From Amphiduros pacificus (lineage: Eukaryota > Annelida > Polychaeta > Phyllodocida > Hesionidae), in contig OX439002.1 in NCBI GenBank assembly GCA_949316495.1, forward strand, positions 52,181,531 through 52,245,530: a stretch of 64,000 bases of DNA, given 5' to 3'. Positions 30,306 through 43,032 of the stretch are shown in pieces. Both the position numbers and the translations under genes were made by a program. How positions within the stretch are numbered: the stretch's first letter is position 1; each line of letters opens with the position of its first letter. The notes below the pieces were generated by a model. That model was not told the DNA's origin, made no database searches, and was given only the letters and a program-made list of their open reading frames with translations.

Positions 30306-33300
30306 TGTTCAGGGTTTATCCAGTACTGGTGTGGTGAAATCATACAAGAGATGGTCATTACATACTGGTAATAGAACATATTGGAGGTGCTTGTCCCATA
30401 CCATTGATTGAACATTATATAGGAGGTGGTCATCGTATACTGATGTGGGGGCCAGTGTATCAGAGCAAACTGATACATATCATGTTTATTTGATAAGAGT
30501 TGTTCATTACATACTGGGGTGGTAATAATATATTTAAGGTAGCTGTCCCATACCAAACGACCATACCCATCTTCCAATACTGATAATAAAACATCATATT
30601 ACAGGAGGGCATGGAGGTCTTAAAATGGCTAGGAATATGTTAGAAATCATTTAAATAATACTGAGTTTGTTGAGAGTAAAAGGTGCCAGCTAGTCTTCAA
30701 ATCAAAGGTTATCCACATATTTACTGTGGACGTGGTTTATTATCACTTAATTCAAGTTACTCATTTGAGGCTTTCTATTATTGAGTTTGATACAAAAAGT
30801 TTGAGATTGGTGCTTAAACTTTCAGGAAGTGAAACAAAAACTGCTCAGAGCATCTGGCTCTGGCTGAGAAGCACGAAGAATGATAAACACATAAACAGTG
30901 GTGTATACAATTTTTTTTCATTATTTCTTCTTTTGTTCATTTAATTTAAATTATTCTGCACTCTCGTTTCTGCTTGTTCCTTGCACAATGATTAGCTAAT
31001 GAATCAAGTTTTTGTTGTTTTGACGCATGATCGAATGCCAAATGACCCTTCAAATTGACCAGATTCCTGGCAAGCAAATAAACTTCCAACAAAAGGCTCC
31101 ACTTCTCTCCTCTCTTGAGTGCAAGCAGCTGAAATCAAGTTTCTCACAACAAAAGACAGTTTTGAATAGTTCAACGTACATTTTCCTTTTTTGTTGAGAA
31201 TGTCATTTAATTCAGCCAAGTTTTTTTTTCTTGTACATATGCACTCTTGATTTTGGGTGTTAAAACGTTGTTATCAGATACGGAACAAATAGATCACTGT
31301 AATACAGTCAGAAATTACAAATATTAGACGGGGCAGAGGGGAGATTGTTTTCCAGCTGTAACCTTGATGCCATGTGACCAGTCTAAGTGGGGTTCTCCCC
31401 TTTGTATTCAGGAATATCATTACTCTTTTTCGATCAATAGATGACCAATTAGCAGTGACAACCAATTAAAAGTTTCTTACAATGATTTTTATTATATATT
31501 CCATTTTGTTTGTTTAGTATATATCCCATTTTGTAAAGAAAGAATTAACTTTCACAAGTGATAGTGTTAGAATTTAGACAGTGAAAGTAATATATGTGTA
31601 AAATCCTAATGAGGGTCCAAGAGATCTTTAGTTGTGGACAAAGTTTGTAAAACAAGGTATGAAAAGTTACATTTTTCCTGAAATCTTCCAATACTGATAT
31701 GGACCAATAACATGGGCCAGACATTTCAAACAAACTCTTGTTAATAAATATTGAACCGCCTGATCGAAAAAACAAGAGGTGTATTTACATGTGACTGGGG
31801 AATTAGTATTCAATGTGCTGGAATTAGTGACAAAGCTGAGTGCATTAGTAGGTAATTGACGTATCCAGCACTCGCGAGTGAGGTGAAATGTGTGGTGTGT
31901 TTCTAAACCGAATGTGGCAAGTTGGTGAAATGGAGGCGTGTGTCACAGACAGGTTCACTGCTGAGACATGTCCAGTATTTTCTTATCAAACAAGTGTGGA
32001 GCTCAAGATGTAATGAGCTTGTCATGTAAGCCAGGGACTCCACAGCCATTCTTGTATCCCTTGTGTAAATAGGTTGGGTGAGTAATGATATGCAGGCATT
32101 GTTCACACAAGTACCTGCCCGCTATTGTGCTCTCAGAGACCCACCATCGTTAGACTTGTGAACACAACTTCTACAAGTGTTCCCGTGCCATTAATGCCTG
32201 GGGCAACTTATAATGCCATTGAAACAAATTACATGATAGAGCTGTGAGGATTACGTCTCCTCTGTAAAGCTTGCCATAGACCCTGCATATTTGGCAGGAC
32301 GTTCATTGGATTAATCCACCGATCGCTTTCTACTACTTTGTGTGGCCGTGTGTGGGGCCTACAGGTACGTCCTCAGCATGGATCTATATACTACTGTATG
32401 CTGTAACCCATCAATATTTCTCTAACTTTGCATGTTATATAGCAAAGCTGACTAGATTGTTCCTGTAACTGATCAGAATCTTGAGGACAACTTTTTGTTG
32501 TTTTTATTGTCAGCATTGTTTGCCATTATTATCAGTGATTACTCTTGGAGATTTAATACTTTAAAGACCTTGGCAGCATACGGAGAGTAAGTTTTTGGGT
32601 CAGGTTATGATCAGAAATAAAAAGCCAGAAGTTCTCTTAATGGAGCTTACAATCATTATGGATGATGAAGGATTTTATTAAACTACTCCGAGGCGATGAT
32701 CAAAGCAACAAAGAGAACGCAACGTAATTATTATTCACATCACTTTATAAATGAATGATTGACAATGTCAAGTAGATACGTGCATTGATGTCAAAATGAG
32801 ATTTTTTTTTACTTTTAACTTTTTACTTTAAACGATCAAAGGAAAAACTGAGGTGAGTTATTAATATTAAAAGGTAGAATATAATTAGGCTGCAGACAGA
32901 CTAAGATCAAGGTGCAGTTTGTTTGATTTGTGCCCGGACTGCAGGTATTCACCGGGGTGTGTACTCACACACGGTGCCCCAGGTAGAACGTTTACTGACA
33001 CAACACTCTTATACCATTCATGGGTATTGGCCCACTCAGATCAACAGTAATCTGATCAATATTTGTAGATTTAATTGAGGAGTGAACATTGTGACATTGT
33101 CGTTAAATTTGAAGTGAACTACTTGGTTATAACTCGACACCCGTATTTTAGTCCCGAGTCAGACCAAAGTAGTCGGAGCTGTGCTATTTGTTGTTGGTTA
33201 AATCCTGTGTGACTCTTAATATAAGATTGAAGAAATGGAAGCCTTGATATACAAGGAAGGAATCAGGTGACATATATTTAGTTGGTGAAAGCCATGAGAG

Positions 33301-34377
33301 AATAATAGTAAGTGGGAAGTTTTAATTTTATATGGAATAAGGTCACGTCAAAAGGAACCACAACATCTGGATCTTAATTGCTTTCTTGGCAAAGCTAGTA
33401 AGCATCCCTTTGAGGAAAAAACAGATTGCTGATCAGATATATGATAACTGTTTGATATACAATAATAACATGTTATTGATTATATTTCTGATGGTAAATC
33501 TCAGATTAATAATACATGCAATAATTTGTTAGTCAAGCTTTGTCTTCTCAAATATATTAAATCTATTAAAATGTCATCAATGGTTTCTATACACAATTTT
33601 GTATCTTTCCGGCTTCCAGTTATTCTATTAAGCAGATCCAGGGTTTAAATCATGCAGAGTTTACAATGAACAACATTACCCATAATAATTCCAAATACAA
33701 AAATTATATGTGATACTATACCAAGAATCTATTGGTTGTATTTTCTCTTTTTCTGTGCCAGTTAATTGTCTTTTGAAAATATAGATGTATTGGCATGCCA
33801 TGGTCAAAAGTGTCTAGCTTGACCAATGACCAGCAGGTATATATATTTGACCAGCACATAATTTATTAAATACTACATTCCCATGAAACCTTATCTTAAA
33901 ATGAATATTGGACAAGCCACCCACGTGAATTGGTCGAGATTTATGGAAAAAAGTTAAACCTTTATTGTTAGTTCTGGTGACAAAAGTGAAATGTGATGCC
34001 TTGTAACCTTGGACGATTCATAGACATAATTGGCCTAAAATTACAGTAGAAGGCAGCCAGTGTACAGGGTAATGGCCAGGGTACTGTCCGTCTTTGGTCA
34101 GTCGGATGGACTTGTGCTTTATGAACTGAACCTCAGCTTCAGCTTGGCATATCAGTTGAAAGTTTCCACATTCTTCATACAATAGCATCTGGTAATTTTA
34201 TTATCGTGTTCCATGCTGGTATCTCATCAACTGAGCTGGAGATAATATGACATATTTATCTCCACTTTGGTCTTATTGTATAACTGTTCATTTTTATTCA
34301 CTTTTAATTTTATATGATCATTTGTATTGGGATCAATGATCTATACAATTCTCATATGATCTATACTTCTTGCAAGA

Positions 34378-34380
<3 letters not shown>
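30306..34380. other. Gene-free stretch
   Basis: 30310-30600 holds weak, decayed ~95-bp repeats (CATACTGGTGTGG, TCATTACATACTGG). From 30.7 to 34.4 kb I see no exon, RNA gene or element I can name. A donor-like CAGGTACGT at about 32362-32370 follows a GC-richer patch and could end an untranslated exon, but there is no support beyond the motif. Confidence 0.35.

Positions 34381-34381
<1 letters not shown>

Positions 34382-34448
<67 letters not shown>
34382..34448. repeat. (TA)n microsatellite
   Basis: An uninterrupted alternating TA run of about 67 bp. Confidence 0.97.
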
Positions 34449-34471
<23 letters not shown>

Positions 34472-34621
34472 CGATTTATATAGCGCTATATCAGACCAAG
34501 TCTGCTCGAAGCGCTTCATTAAGATAGTGTTTTCTAAATAGAAATGTTTTAAGTTTCTTCTTGAAAGTTTCAACAGTTTTACACTTTTTCACTTCAAGGG
34601 GCAGCGCATTCCAGTTCCTTG

Positions 34622-34626
<5 letters not shown>
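34449..34626 (-). mobile_element. LINE 3' fragment with (ATT)n tail
   Basis: On the minus strand the segment encodes [20 protein letters not shown] then [20 protein letters not shown] and a stop. This is the typical C-terminal end of CR1/L2-like LINE ORF2 proteins. It is followed by the short 3' UTR motif TATAGCGCTATATAAAT and an (ATT)n tail. The rest of the element is absent (5' truncation). It lies between two TA-rich microsatellites. Confidence 0.85.
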
Positions 34627-34670
<44 letters not shown>

Positions 34671-34706
34671 AATTGCAATATACATATACATATACATATG
34701 CATATG

Positions 34707-34756
<50 letters not shown>

Positions 34757-34788
34757 AATACATATACAAATACATATACATATATGAC
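34627..34788. repeat. Compound (TA)n / (CA)n / (TATACA)n microsatellite
   Basis: TA repeats, then CACACACACA, then a run of CATATA-type hexamers with CATATG variants, up to GACTGTGACTGTGAC. Confidence 0.95.
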
Positions 34789-37346
34789 TGTGACTGTGAC
34801 AGTATGAATTTATAAACACATTTGTCAAGATCAAACAACCATTCATTTCAGAATGAGATAATTCGCCTAATGATTGCTTGAGACATTAATACTGATAAAT
34901 CAAGTCAAAGTAAATTCTTGTACTGCATTGTTTAGTGAGACAGTGAAAGTAAGAGACAGATCTAGGCTACGTAGTTTTATTTATAAAATAAAACTGCATG
35001 TTTAGCAATCCATGACTGATTGTTTTAGCATATCGTCCCCTAACTTGCACCGACTTAGTAACAATTGTAAATGTGATACAATGCAAATGAGTGGCGCCCT
35101 CTGGCAGGTTCACATTTACATACTTAGTGATGGGGATTCTTGAAAAGTTGATATGTTGCTGGTTGTCAAACTGCACTCTACCGGTATATCTGCTGAGGAT
35201 GGGAGACCTGGACAAATTGAAATGGAGATGGCATGAAGCGTCGTATTGTGTCATGGTCATAGCTATCAGTCAAACTGTCAGGCAAGGCTACTCACCTCAC
35301 AATACAACTCTGTACAGTCTGAACATCTCATCCCAGTTACCTCATTAGCTCTAAGGTAAACAGATCTTATCTTAAATTTGATGGTTGAATTGGCTGTCAT
35401 TTTTAATCACATTTTATTAAGATTCACCTGGTATCTTGTGGTAGGTTTGAGGTAAATGCGTTTAGTTCTAAGTTAGGGAGCTTAGGCTGTGTGTGTGTAT
35501 ATAAGCTGCATGTCATCCTGTCAGAGGGATTAAGATTACCTTGACCCATCTTCTGCCATGGCCCCCCTCTTGGCATGGCACAAGCCAACAAATCTCTCAT
35601 TCTGTCTGTCCATCTGTCTGTCCATCTGTTTGACCATCTTATCCTCTGAAATTACTGGTTGGAGTACGTTTTGGAGTGGATATTTACAGATTAATACATT
35701 CTGATAGAAATACATAGCCAATGGATAAACAACTTAATGGAAATGCATAATCGATGTATATACAAGCCAGTAAATTTGCAAGTGATGATGAAAATAAGAT
35801 GGGTGGGTTCCAAGGTCAGCCGTTTTAGAATTAACTATTCAAATTTGGTACAGGAAAGCATATGATGCCAGTTAAAAAAAGCTAGTGGCAAAGATTTGGC
35901 CAATATTTTTTTTCATTTTCAAAAACTTTTTTTTTTTCAATCACCCCCTCCAAAAAAAAAGCACAAATATAAATACTTTATCCCAATATTCACTGATTTT
36001 CTAAACATTGAATGTTTTGTGATTGGCTGAGAGTATAAAAAAATCTACAGCCCATACTTTTAAAAATTGGCAAATTACTTCCCTCTCTGAAGGGTCCCCA
36101 TGACCCAAACATATTTTTCAAGCAAGAACCTTGATTTGAAATAACAGGTGCCAAGAATTTAAGTGACTTTTTGATCAATATATCCACTTCAATCTTCTCC
36201 TCTGAAACTACGGGTGAATTTCTTAGATATTCAAAGGAAAGATGTAGTATAGTCAAGAGATGAATTCTCATTGTTTAACCCATGCATATACACCTGGAAC
36301 ATCCAGTGTCTCATTGCAATAATCTGAATTTAGCCTCAGTTTAAGTGTCAGAAATAAAGCACTGTGGGGCAATGTAATCAGCCTCAATATTGGACATATT
36401 ATTTTGAATACATTAACTGTTTTCAACTTGCAAAGTGGAGAATAAACTTTATGATGATCATTTATGAAGCAAAATGCAGACATTTCCAAGAAATGTTCCC
36501 AGATATTACAAAATTATAATGATCAGCATGGCTTTAAGGTTGGATGATAAAGAGTCTCTGGAAGCCTCTGTCTCATTAATGATTCATTCTGCAATGCAAA
36601 ATGCAGGCTATGCCAAAGCTAAAAATACAAGTAAACAATGTTATGATGGTTGCAGCATTAAATATTCAACCGTAGGTATAAAAGGCCAACCCGCAAACTT
36701 TATGATGAGGCATTGAGAAAGAACAATGAGTCTGAAATATGAAGGGAGGATCTGTTTAAACATATTTGTAAGCGCCTTGTTAATAAACTGACAAGTGTGA
36801 AATTTGTCAGTATGATCACAACAATGGGCTTGAAGAAGATAGCTTAATGGAGGACAAATTTATGATTCTGGCCGCCCATTGACAGCCCTGTGTGGATGAA
36901 TGGTCATAATTGTTGGTATATCTGTGAGTGACAGACTCTGCTGATAGGTAATGTATTGAATGAAGCAGTGATATGTTATTAATGATAAGCATGGTCGGAC
37001 TGATAGCACATAATTGGGGTAATGTTTATTTATTGAGTTGTGGCCTTGCCATGACAAAATGCCAACAAATCGATGTCAATAATTGATAAGGCATTGCTAT
37101 TTGAGTTATTTTTATAATGTAGTGTTTGTTGTAATTGGGTTTTAAATGACAGCATCCTGCTTGTTAGTCTGACAGTATATGCAATTTGTAATTAATAGTG
37201 GATAATATACATTGTGAAGGATAATAGGAAGATTATATATGGACCTATATTGATTGAAGACTGGAGTATTGGAAAGATTTATTGCAGAAAATGCTACTAA
37301 TCCCTTCTGTGAATTTACTACATAAATCTCTTATTATTCTTTGCAG
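34789..37346. other. Gene-free stretch upstream of the unrecognised gene
   Basis: No coding exon is recognised. A CTCF-like site (CCTGCCAGAGGGCGCCA on the minus strand) lies at 35092-35108. A dispersed-repeat scrap rich in CTGTCTGTCCATCTG lies near 35605-35640. Acceptor TTCTTTGCAG at 37337-37346 may open a 5' UTR exon that runs into the coding exon at 37621. Confidence 0.4.
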
Positions 37347-37620
37347 GAAACTTCCGTGAAAATCTATTATGATTAAAGTGGATTTATGATATCATGACCT
37401 CCTGGATTTACGGGATCTTACCACTCTGGAGGTAACCACTTTGGAAGTACCTGATAACCCTGATTAAATATACTAAGAGCCCTCAATTTGCCGGATGTGC
37501 TCTGGGAGTCGTTAATGTTAGCTTCATATGAGCAATGTATGTCCTGCAGTGGATGTGACTCTGGAACACGAGATCCCAGGGAATGTACCATAGTGGATTT
37601 TGTCACTTGGATCGTTCCAG

Positions 37621-37925
37621 ATGTTAAATATTGTGGATATAGGTGAGCTGAACATTCCGGATGTACCGGATGTACCTCTGGATGACTCCAGGATGAATGA
37701 GGATGATGTGGATTGGGCTTATGTTCAAAGTTTGGAAAAGCATTTCCATGAGCTCCAGTATGTGGCTCCGGAAGAGTTGGATATTGACCAACTCCTGCGG
37801 GAGGGCCTCGCACTGTCTCCTGTACCGGAAAGTCCAGAAACCACGCTTTGTGAAGACGGGAATGAAACCGGGGGAACAAGAGATGTTAGCAGAGAACACG
37901 ATGACCACCGGGCATCCCACACAGC
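37621..37925 (+). CDS. First coding exon of an unrecognised acidic protein
   Basis: ATG at 37621 follows an in-frame stop at 37591 and opens 101 codons plus two bases before donor GTGAGT (37926). The peptide starts MLNIVDIGELNIPDVPDVPL and is strongly acidic, with Pro-rich SPVPESPETT near its end and few hydrophobic runs, like a disordered regulatory or activation region. The exon ends in phase 2 (GC), which the exon at 53460 completes as Ala. The long flanking introns suggest a regulatory gene. I do not recognise the family. A transcription-factor N terminus, such as a nuclear-receptor A/B region, is only a guess. Exons 3' of 53592 should carry the diagnostic domain. Confidence 0.65.
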
Positions 37926-39375
37926 GTGAGTATATTTTGTCCTGCACTGTTCTGATATATCTTTGTCTCAAGCCAAAACATAAGCAAACAGAACTTTTCA
38001 TTTCAGGCTAAGCTCTTTCAAAGATTTTGCAAATTATTCATTTTTGAAGCAAGGAACAGAGTTAAAGTTTATTAATTATATATTCAGATAGTTTTGCCCA
38101 GATTCTACCAAAGCATAAACTTCTTGACAGTAAAAGATCGGTAGGTCACACAATGTGATTGGATAATTTAAATAAAAAAGGTTGCACATGCTTGTCCGCA
38201 GAAATAGATATAGCATCATCAGTTTTTAGATCTGCAAAGCCATAAAATATTAGATTTATTGAATAAATTCACAAATATAAATCTGTTGTTGATTTTGTGG
38301 CTAACATCAGCTAGGTCCCTCGCAAAATGTTGTGCTCGCTCACATTTAGAGAGTCGGGTACATCCCTGGTGTAAACAAAGCACCGTGTCAGACACTGGGG
38401 TTAGACTAGAGGCTCACGTCAACCACATTTGATCAAAATAGCCACCGTTAAATGCATGTTAAAAGTGAAGGTAATATGCACATAGCAATTAATTAGTGAG
38501 TTGATGTGTACAGTGAAAGTGTGCCAGGAACTCTGAGCCAGGAGCGTGGCTTGGAGCCACTCATGCTTGCGTAGGGCACCCACTCAAGCTCATCACAAAT
38601 ACAACACATCAAAGTCAGAGTAACAGCAGTTTACACGCCACTCTTGTCACTGCGCAGGCTGATCATCTTAAATAAACCATAAGAATAGGAAACTGCCATC
38701 AAACTTTTATCAGATTTGTGCACAGTAGGTTTGATATATAAAAAAGGTCAATATTGCATGTTTGAATATATATAAATGTATATAAAGAATAGCGAAATAG
38801 CTCATCTTGTCATAGGGATTCTAGCATCAGTTAAATAAAAAAATGATTATTAATAGAGCATAAAAGCGTGTGTTTTATGATAAGAATCAGGTGAGGTGGG
38901 GAGTTGGCAGGTATAAAATCAAGCGTGTTTTGTGTCAGGATTGCAATCAGGTGACGTCAGGATTTGGCAGTGAGTGAGTGTCGGGACAGATTTCCCGGCT
39001 CATTCATGTTGCATTTTCCAGCAGGATGATTAGTTTATCTGGTGCCAGCTTTATTATGGTGCACACCATAAAGTCCCTATGCCACACCCACCATAAGGTA
39101 CCAGCCCTCAAAGTGCCATCAAGTGCTGTTCTCGTTATATTGTATCTGTCGACCTGACCTTAGGTTTTTTTTTTGCTCTCAATCATCGACCAGCTTGTTC
39201 AGAGCACTCGCCATTACGTGCCATTGTGATTTTTTTTCTAACATTTTTCTGGAATCCAAATTGATAGACAATGGTTTCCATGGAAAAAGCTGTATCTTTT
39301 GAAAGACTGTACAATTGGAATAAACATTTTAATTTCAATGCCAGATTCACAAATAGAATAAAATATTATTGTAAT

Positions 39376-39452
39376 TTCATTTTGCATTTTGATCAGTTTT
39401 TTAATCAAGCTTATTTTTCATTTTGATCAGTTTTTTAATCAAGCTTATTTTT
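39376..39452. repeat. 34-bp direct duplication
   Basis: CATTTTGATCAGTTTTTTAA followed by TCAAGCTTATTTTT occurs twice in a row. Confidence 0.9.
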
Positions 39453-40139
39453 ATGGATGGACCAGCATTCTTAGAAAGTACCCGGTGATTTAGTTTCTAT
39501 AAGGTGAATACAGCATTTTCAGTAATATAATAATACATTTGTCAATGTTTTTGTTATTATTTCCTTAGCCTTTTTAGATTTTTTTTCAAGCTGTTTATTT
39601 GATGGTTATCATATCACAAGTATCAGACACATGTTTCAATAAATTATTTACATTTCAGTTCAAAATTGTGATAATACCGAAATATCAAATAAAGTGATCT
39701 GGCTCCACTATGATATGTCAGCTTGTTAACATTGTCAATCGGATCAATCCATCAAACCAACGCAAATGCCATGAATACCTTAATATACCACCAACCTCGC
39801 TAATCCCAAAATGCGTTTAAAATACCAGATAAATCCACACTTAGCACACGCAGTTAGGGTCACCAGCAAAAACCAACACAACATAATGTAGCACATTTAA
39901 TTCACCAGGAGGCAGTAATAGTCCACCACTCATTTCATGCATGAGTAAATTATTTTTGATGGTTTATTATCACATTTTGAATTGCATTAAATAAAAGTTA
40001 GGTGTTATGATCCTCAGTCTTGTGGTGGTAAAGCCACATTTTCTCCACCAAGGTACCATGCACATATTTCACTGCACATTTTCTCCATCAGGTTCTCATG
40101 CAAAGAAATTGTCCACAAATTTTATCAACCATTTCTGAA

Positions 40140-40880
40140 AAAGTTAATATTTCATTATGTCTACATCTTGGATTGTGTAATCACTATAATACATTATTGT
40201 AAAATATTTTAATCTTGATATGAGAGATGCTAAAATTGATGCTTGGTCACACAATAAAAATGAAATATCAGCTATTTCTGAGATATTATAATGTTTATAG
40301 ATAGGATCATTAGCTCTTAATGGTGACAATTATTTATTTTGATGTGTATTGTTAAACACTCATTTGATAATTACATGAGGATTTTGAATTATTTTTTGTC
40401 TATTTTTGATACCTGTGTCTATAGTCTGATATAATGATCTTTTTTTTAAAATTTCGATTGAACATGGCTGAAATTGTTTATATTTCATTCTCTCTACATA
40501 TCTGAGGATGAATTCACCAAAATACATTGTCTACAAAACAATCTTATTGTGATATGAGTCTTTGAAGATGTTAAAATTGATGCCTGGTCACATGATCAAA
40601 CTGAAATATCAGCTTTATATGAGACCTTTTAAGGTATATCTATATGTAAGATATTGACCTCTGAATGGCAAAATGCCTTTATTTTGATGTGCAGTGTTAA
40701 TACTAAATATTTGAGGATTTCAAATTATATATTTGATCATAGCTGTCATTTTCAGTTATTGTACACCATTTTATGGTCTGATGCAATGAAGTATTTCATA
40801 TTTTCATAAAACATGACAGGATCATGACCTCAAACATGTTGACATTTTGATGAGCATTGTTAATACTAAATATTCATTGC
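40140..40880 (+). repeat. Old, diverged ~340-bp tandem duplication
   Basis: Shared blocks recur in order in two full copies (about 40140-40440 and 40480-40790) and a partial third. They are TATTTCATT.TCTCTACAT, CTTGATATGAG or GTGATATGAG, TTAAAATTGATGC.TGGTCAC, GAAATATCAGCT, TATTTTGATGTG.A.TGTTAA and TAGTCTGATATAATGA. The high divergence suggests an old event. Confidence 0.7.
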
Positions 40881-41200
40881 TCAGTTATGATAATCCTCCA
40901 TGACAGGACTTCTCTGTAATAATTAAATACTACCTATATATTGCAGAGTAAGTTATGATTATTAGGAATTTTTTTTTCTATTTACACAGAGCTCACAGAT
41001 GTCATTTTCACTCGGCACACACCATATTAAGGTCTAATTTTGATCAAACATGTTTAATCATGATAAAATGTCATTATGTGCCTGATCACATTCTCAGACT
41101 GAATTGTTATAATGTTAATTTGGTGATATGTGAACTTTAGACAAGGAGAGAATTGCACTGATTTAACCCTGTGCAGCTTAAGCGTTGTCTTGCTCCTCTG

Positions 41201-41710
41201 ATCACAGGGATGTCAATCTATATTTGCTCTCTATATATTGGTCATGGCAGGAACCAGAGGGTACAGTCACGAGACACAGGACTGTATTTTGGGTCACCTT
41301 TGATCACAGGGATGTCAGTCTATATTTGCTCTCTATATATTGGTCATGGCAGGAACCAGAGGGTATAGTCACGAGACACAGGACTGTATTTTGGGTTGCC
41401 TCTGATCACAGGGATGTCAGTTTGTATTTGCTCTCTATATATTGGTCATGGCGGGAACCAGAGAGTATAGTTACGAGATACAGGACTGTATTTTGGGTCA
41501 CCTTTGATCACAGGGATGTCAGTCTATATTTGCTCTCTATATATTGGTCATGGCAGGAACCAGAGGGTATGGTCACGAGACACAGGACTGTATTTTGGGC
41601 CGCCTCTGATCACAGGGATGTCAGTCTGTATTTGCTCTCTATATATTGGTCATGGCAGGAACCAGAGGGTATAGTCACGAGATGCAGGATTATATTTTGG
41701 GTTGCTTCTG
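41201..41710 (+). repeat. 102-bp tandem repeat, 5 copies
   Basis: Copies starting ATCACAGGGATGTCAGTCTA lie at 41201, 41303, 41405, 41507 and 41609, a strict 102-bp period. The period is a multiple of three, so long open frames run through it. Codon differences between copies do not favour silent sites, so no gene is called. Confidence 0.95.
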
Positions 41711-41785
41711 ACATTGATACATCTTATGTACCACGGCTGTGTGATAACACTGTCACTATTCACTTTGCCTCATAGTTTCCAACTC

Positions 41786-42590
41786 AGAAATTTTGCTATT
41801 TCATTAAAGATGTACAAAATCTGTAGGCATTTTTGGTTTAAACAGATATACCGTATCCGCTCGGGTTAGCGCCCATGCTTGGCTTAACGCCCACCCCCCT
41901 TTTTAGGAAGAAATCATTAAACGCCCACCTTCCCTGGATGTCCGCCATCATGTCATATTGGTCTCTACAGATCTGACTTTTAACATCTTCCTGCAGTATG
42001 AACAAGTGAAATCTTTGAAGCTTACCCCAATATTCTGTTAAATCATGTCCTATCACAGTGTTCACGTGTATTTATTTGTGAAAGTTGTGTAGAGTTTCGT
42101 GAAAATTGACAGAAATGTGCTTGCAAAGCTGCAAAGTTTGCATCTTCTCCAGCATTGTGTTGTGTACTCGTCATCGCTTTATGCGCTCTTATTCAAATTT
42201 CTGCACTGAAACTGATGACGTCACAGGTGTCACTGTATTATCGCTCACAACGGCACCCCATGTTATCGATGAAAGAGGCAAGTTTGTGTACATTTTACAA
42301 AGATTTATGATTGTGTAAGAGCCCACCCATCTTTATAAACGCCCATGCTTGGGTAAACGCCCACCCCCCTCTTTTACTTTGTCCCCAATTAGCCGCCCAT
42401 GGGCGCTAACCCGAGCGGATACGGTATTATATAGAAATATGTAATTTTGCTATTTCATTAAAGATGTACAAAATCTGTAGGTATTTTTGGTTTAAACAGA
42501 TATATTATATAGAAATACGTATTTTTGCTATTTCATTAAAGATGTACAAAATCTGTAGGTATTTTTGGTTTATATAATGTTAATATAGTA
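41786..42590 (+). repeat. ~78-bp tandem repeat, 3 copies, split by a MITE
   Basis: TTTTGCTATTTCATTAAAGA, TGTACAAAATCTGTAGG and TTTTTGGTTTAAACAGATAT recur before 41850, at about 42447 and at about 42524. The first copy is cut by the element at 41851-42424. Confidence 0.9.
41851..42424. mobile_element. 574-bp TA-flanked MITE
   Basis: The perfect terminal inverted repeat CCGTATCCGCTCGGGTTAGC plus GCCCATG at the left is mirrored at the right end. TA is duplicated at 41849-41850 and 42425-42426. Subterminal AACGCCCA-type motifs repeat at both ends. No transposase frame is seen. The neighbouring tandem copy shows the unoccupied site CAGATATATTATATAGAA, which proves the boundaries. Confidence 0.92.
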
Positions 42591-43032
42591 CATTTTTGAT
42601 GTAGGGATATATAAGTGGTCAAACTGAAAGGTCAAAGTACATTATGTATGGTGAGAGTCATGAATATACTTGAATGTCATTAGTTCCACGCCACCGCCCC
42701 AGCACATATTAGGGGCTGACCATGGCACACTTCCCTCATTACTGCTCACAATCACTTAATTATGCCACAAAGGCTTCAAATTTGTATTAAATTCTAATCT
42801 ATGAATTATCTAACAGGGTGCAACCTTTTCTGGTTTACCATGATTATCAGGGCCGACAAATGATAATTAACGCACATTTAAAAACTTTATTTGCAAACAA
42901 CATCAAATTAACCCATGCAAGGCTATTTCGATCGAGGGTAATGATTTAACAGAACTAAATCTATTCTAAATCGATCTTATCCATTATTCCTATTGCATTA
43001 ATGTTACATGAATACATCGCATCACTATTAGT

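Noticed and set aside
29169-30371. Long open frames on both strands (up to 400 codons) in the polypyrimidine arrays
   Set aside because: They are low-complexity products of repeats that lack stop codons. Several frames are open at once on both strands, as expected for a stop-free repeat and not for a gene.
31004-31219. Minus-strand 71-codon frame starting at a non-ATG codon
   Set aside because: The peptide (AELNDILNKKGKCTLNYSKL and on) looks less random than most, but there is no ATG, splice-site pair or recognisable family. It could be a decayed transposon piece.
41185-41775. A 196-codon frame
   Set aside because: It is explained by the 102-bp period being a multiple of three.
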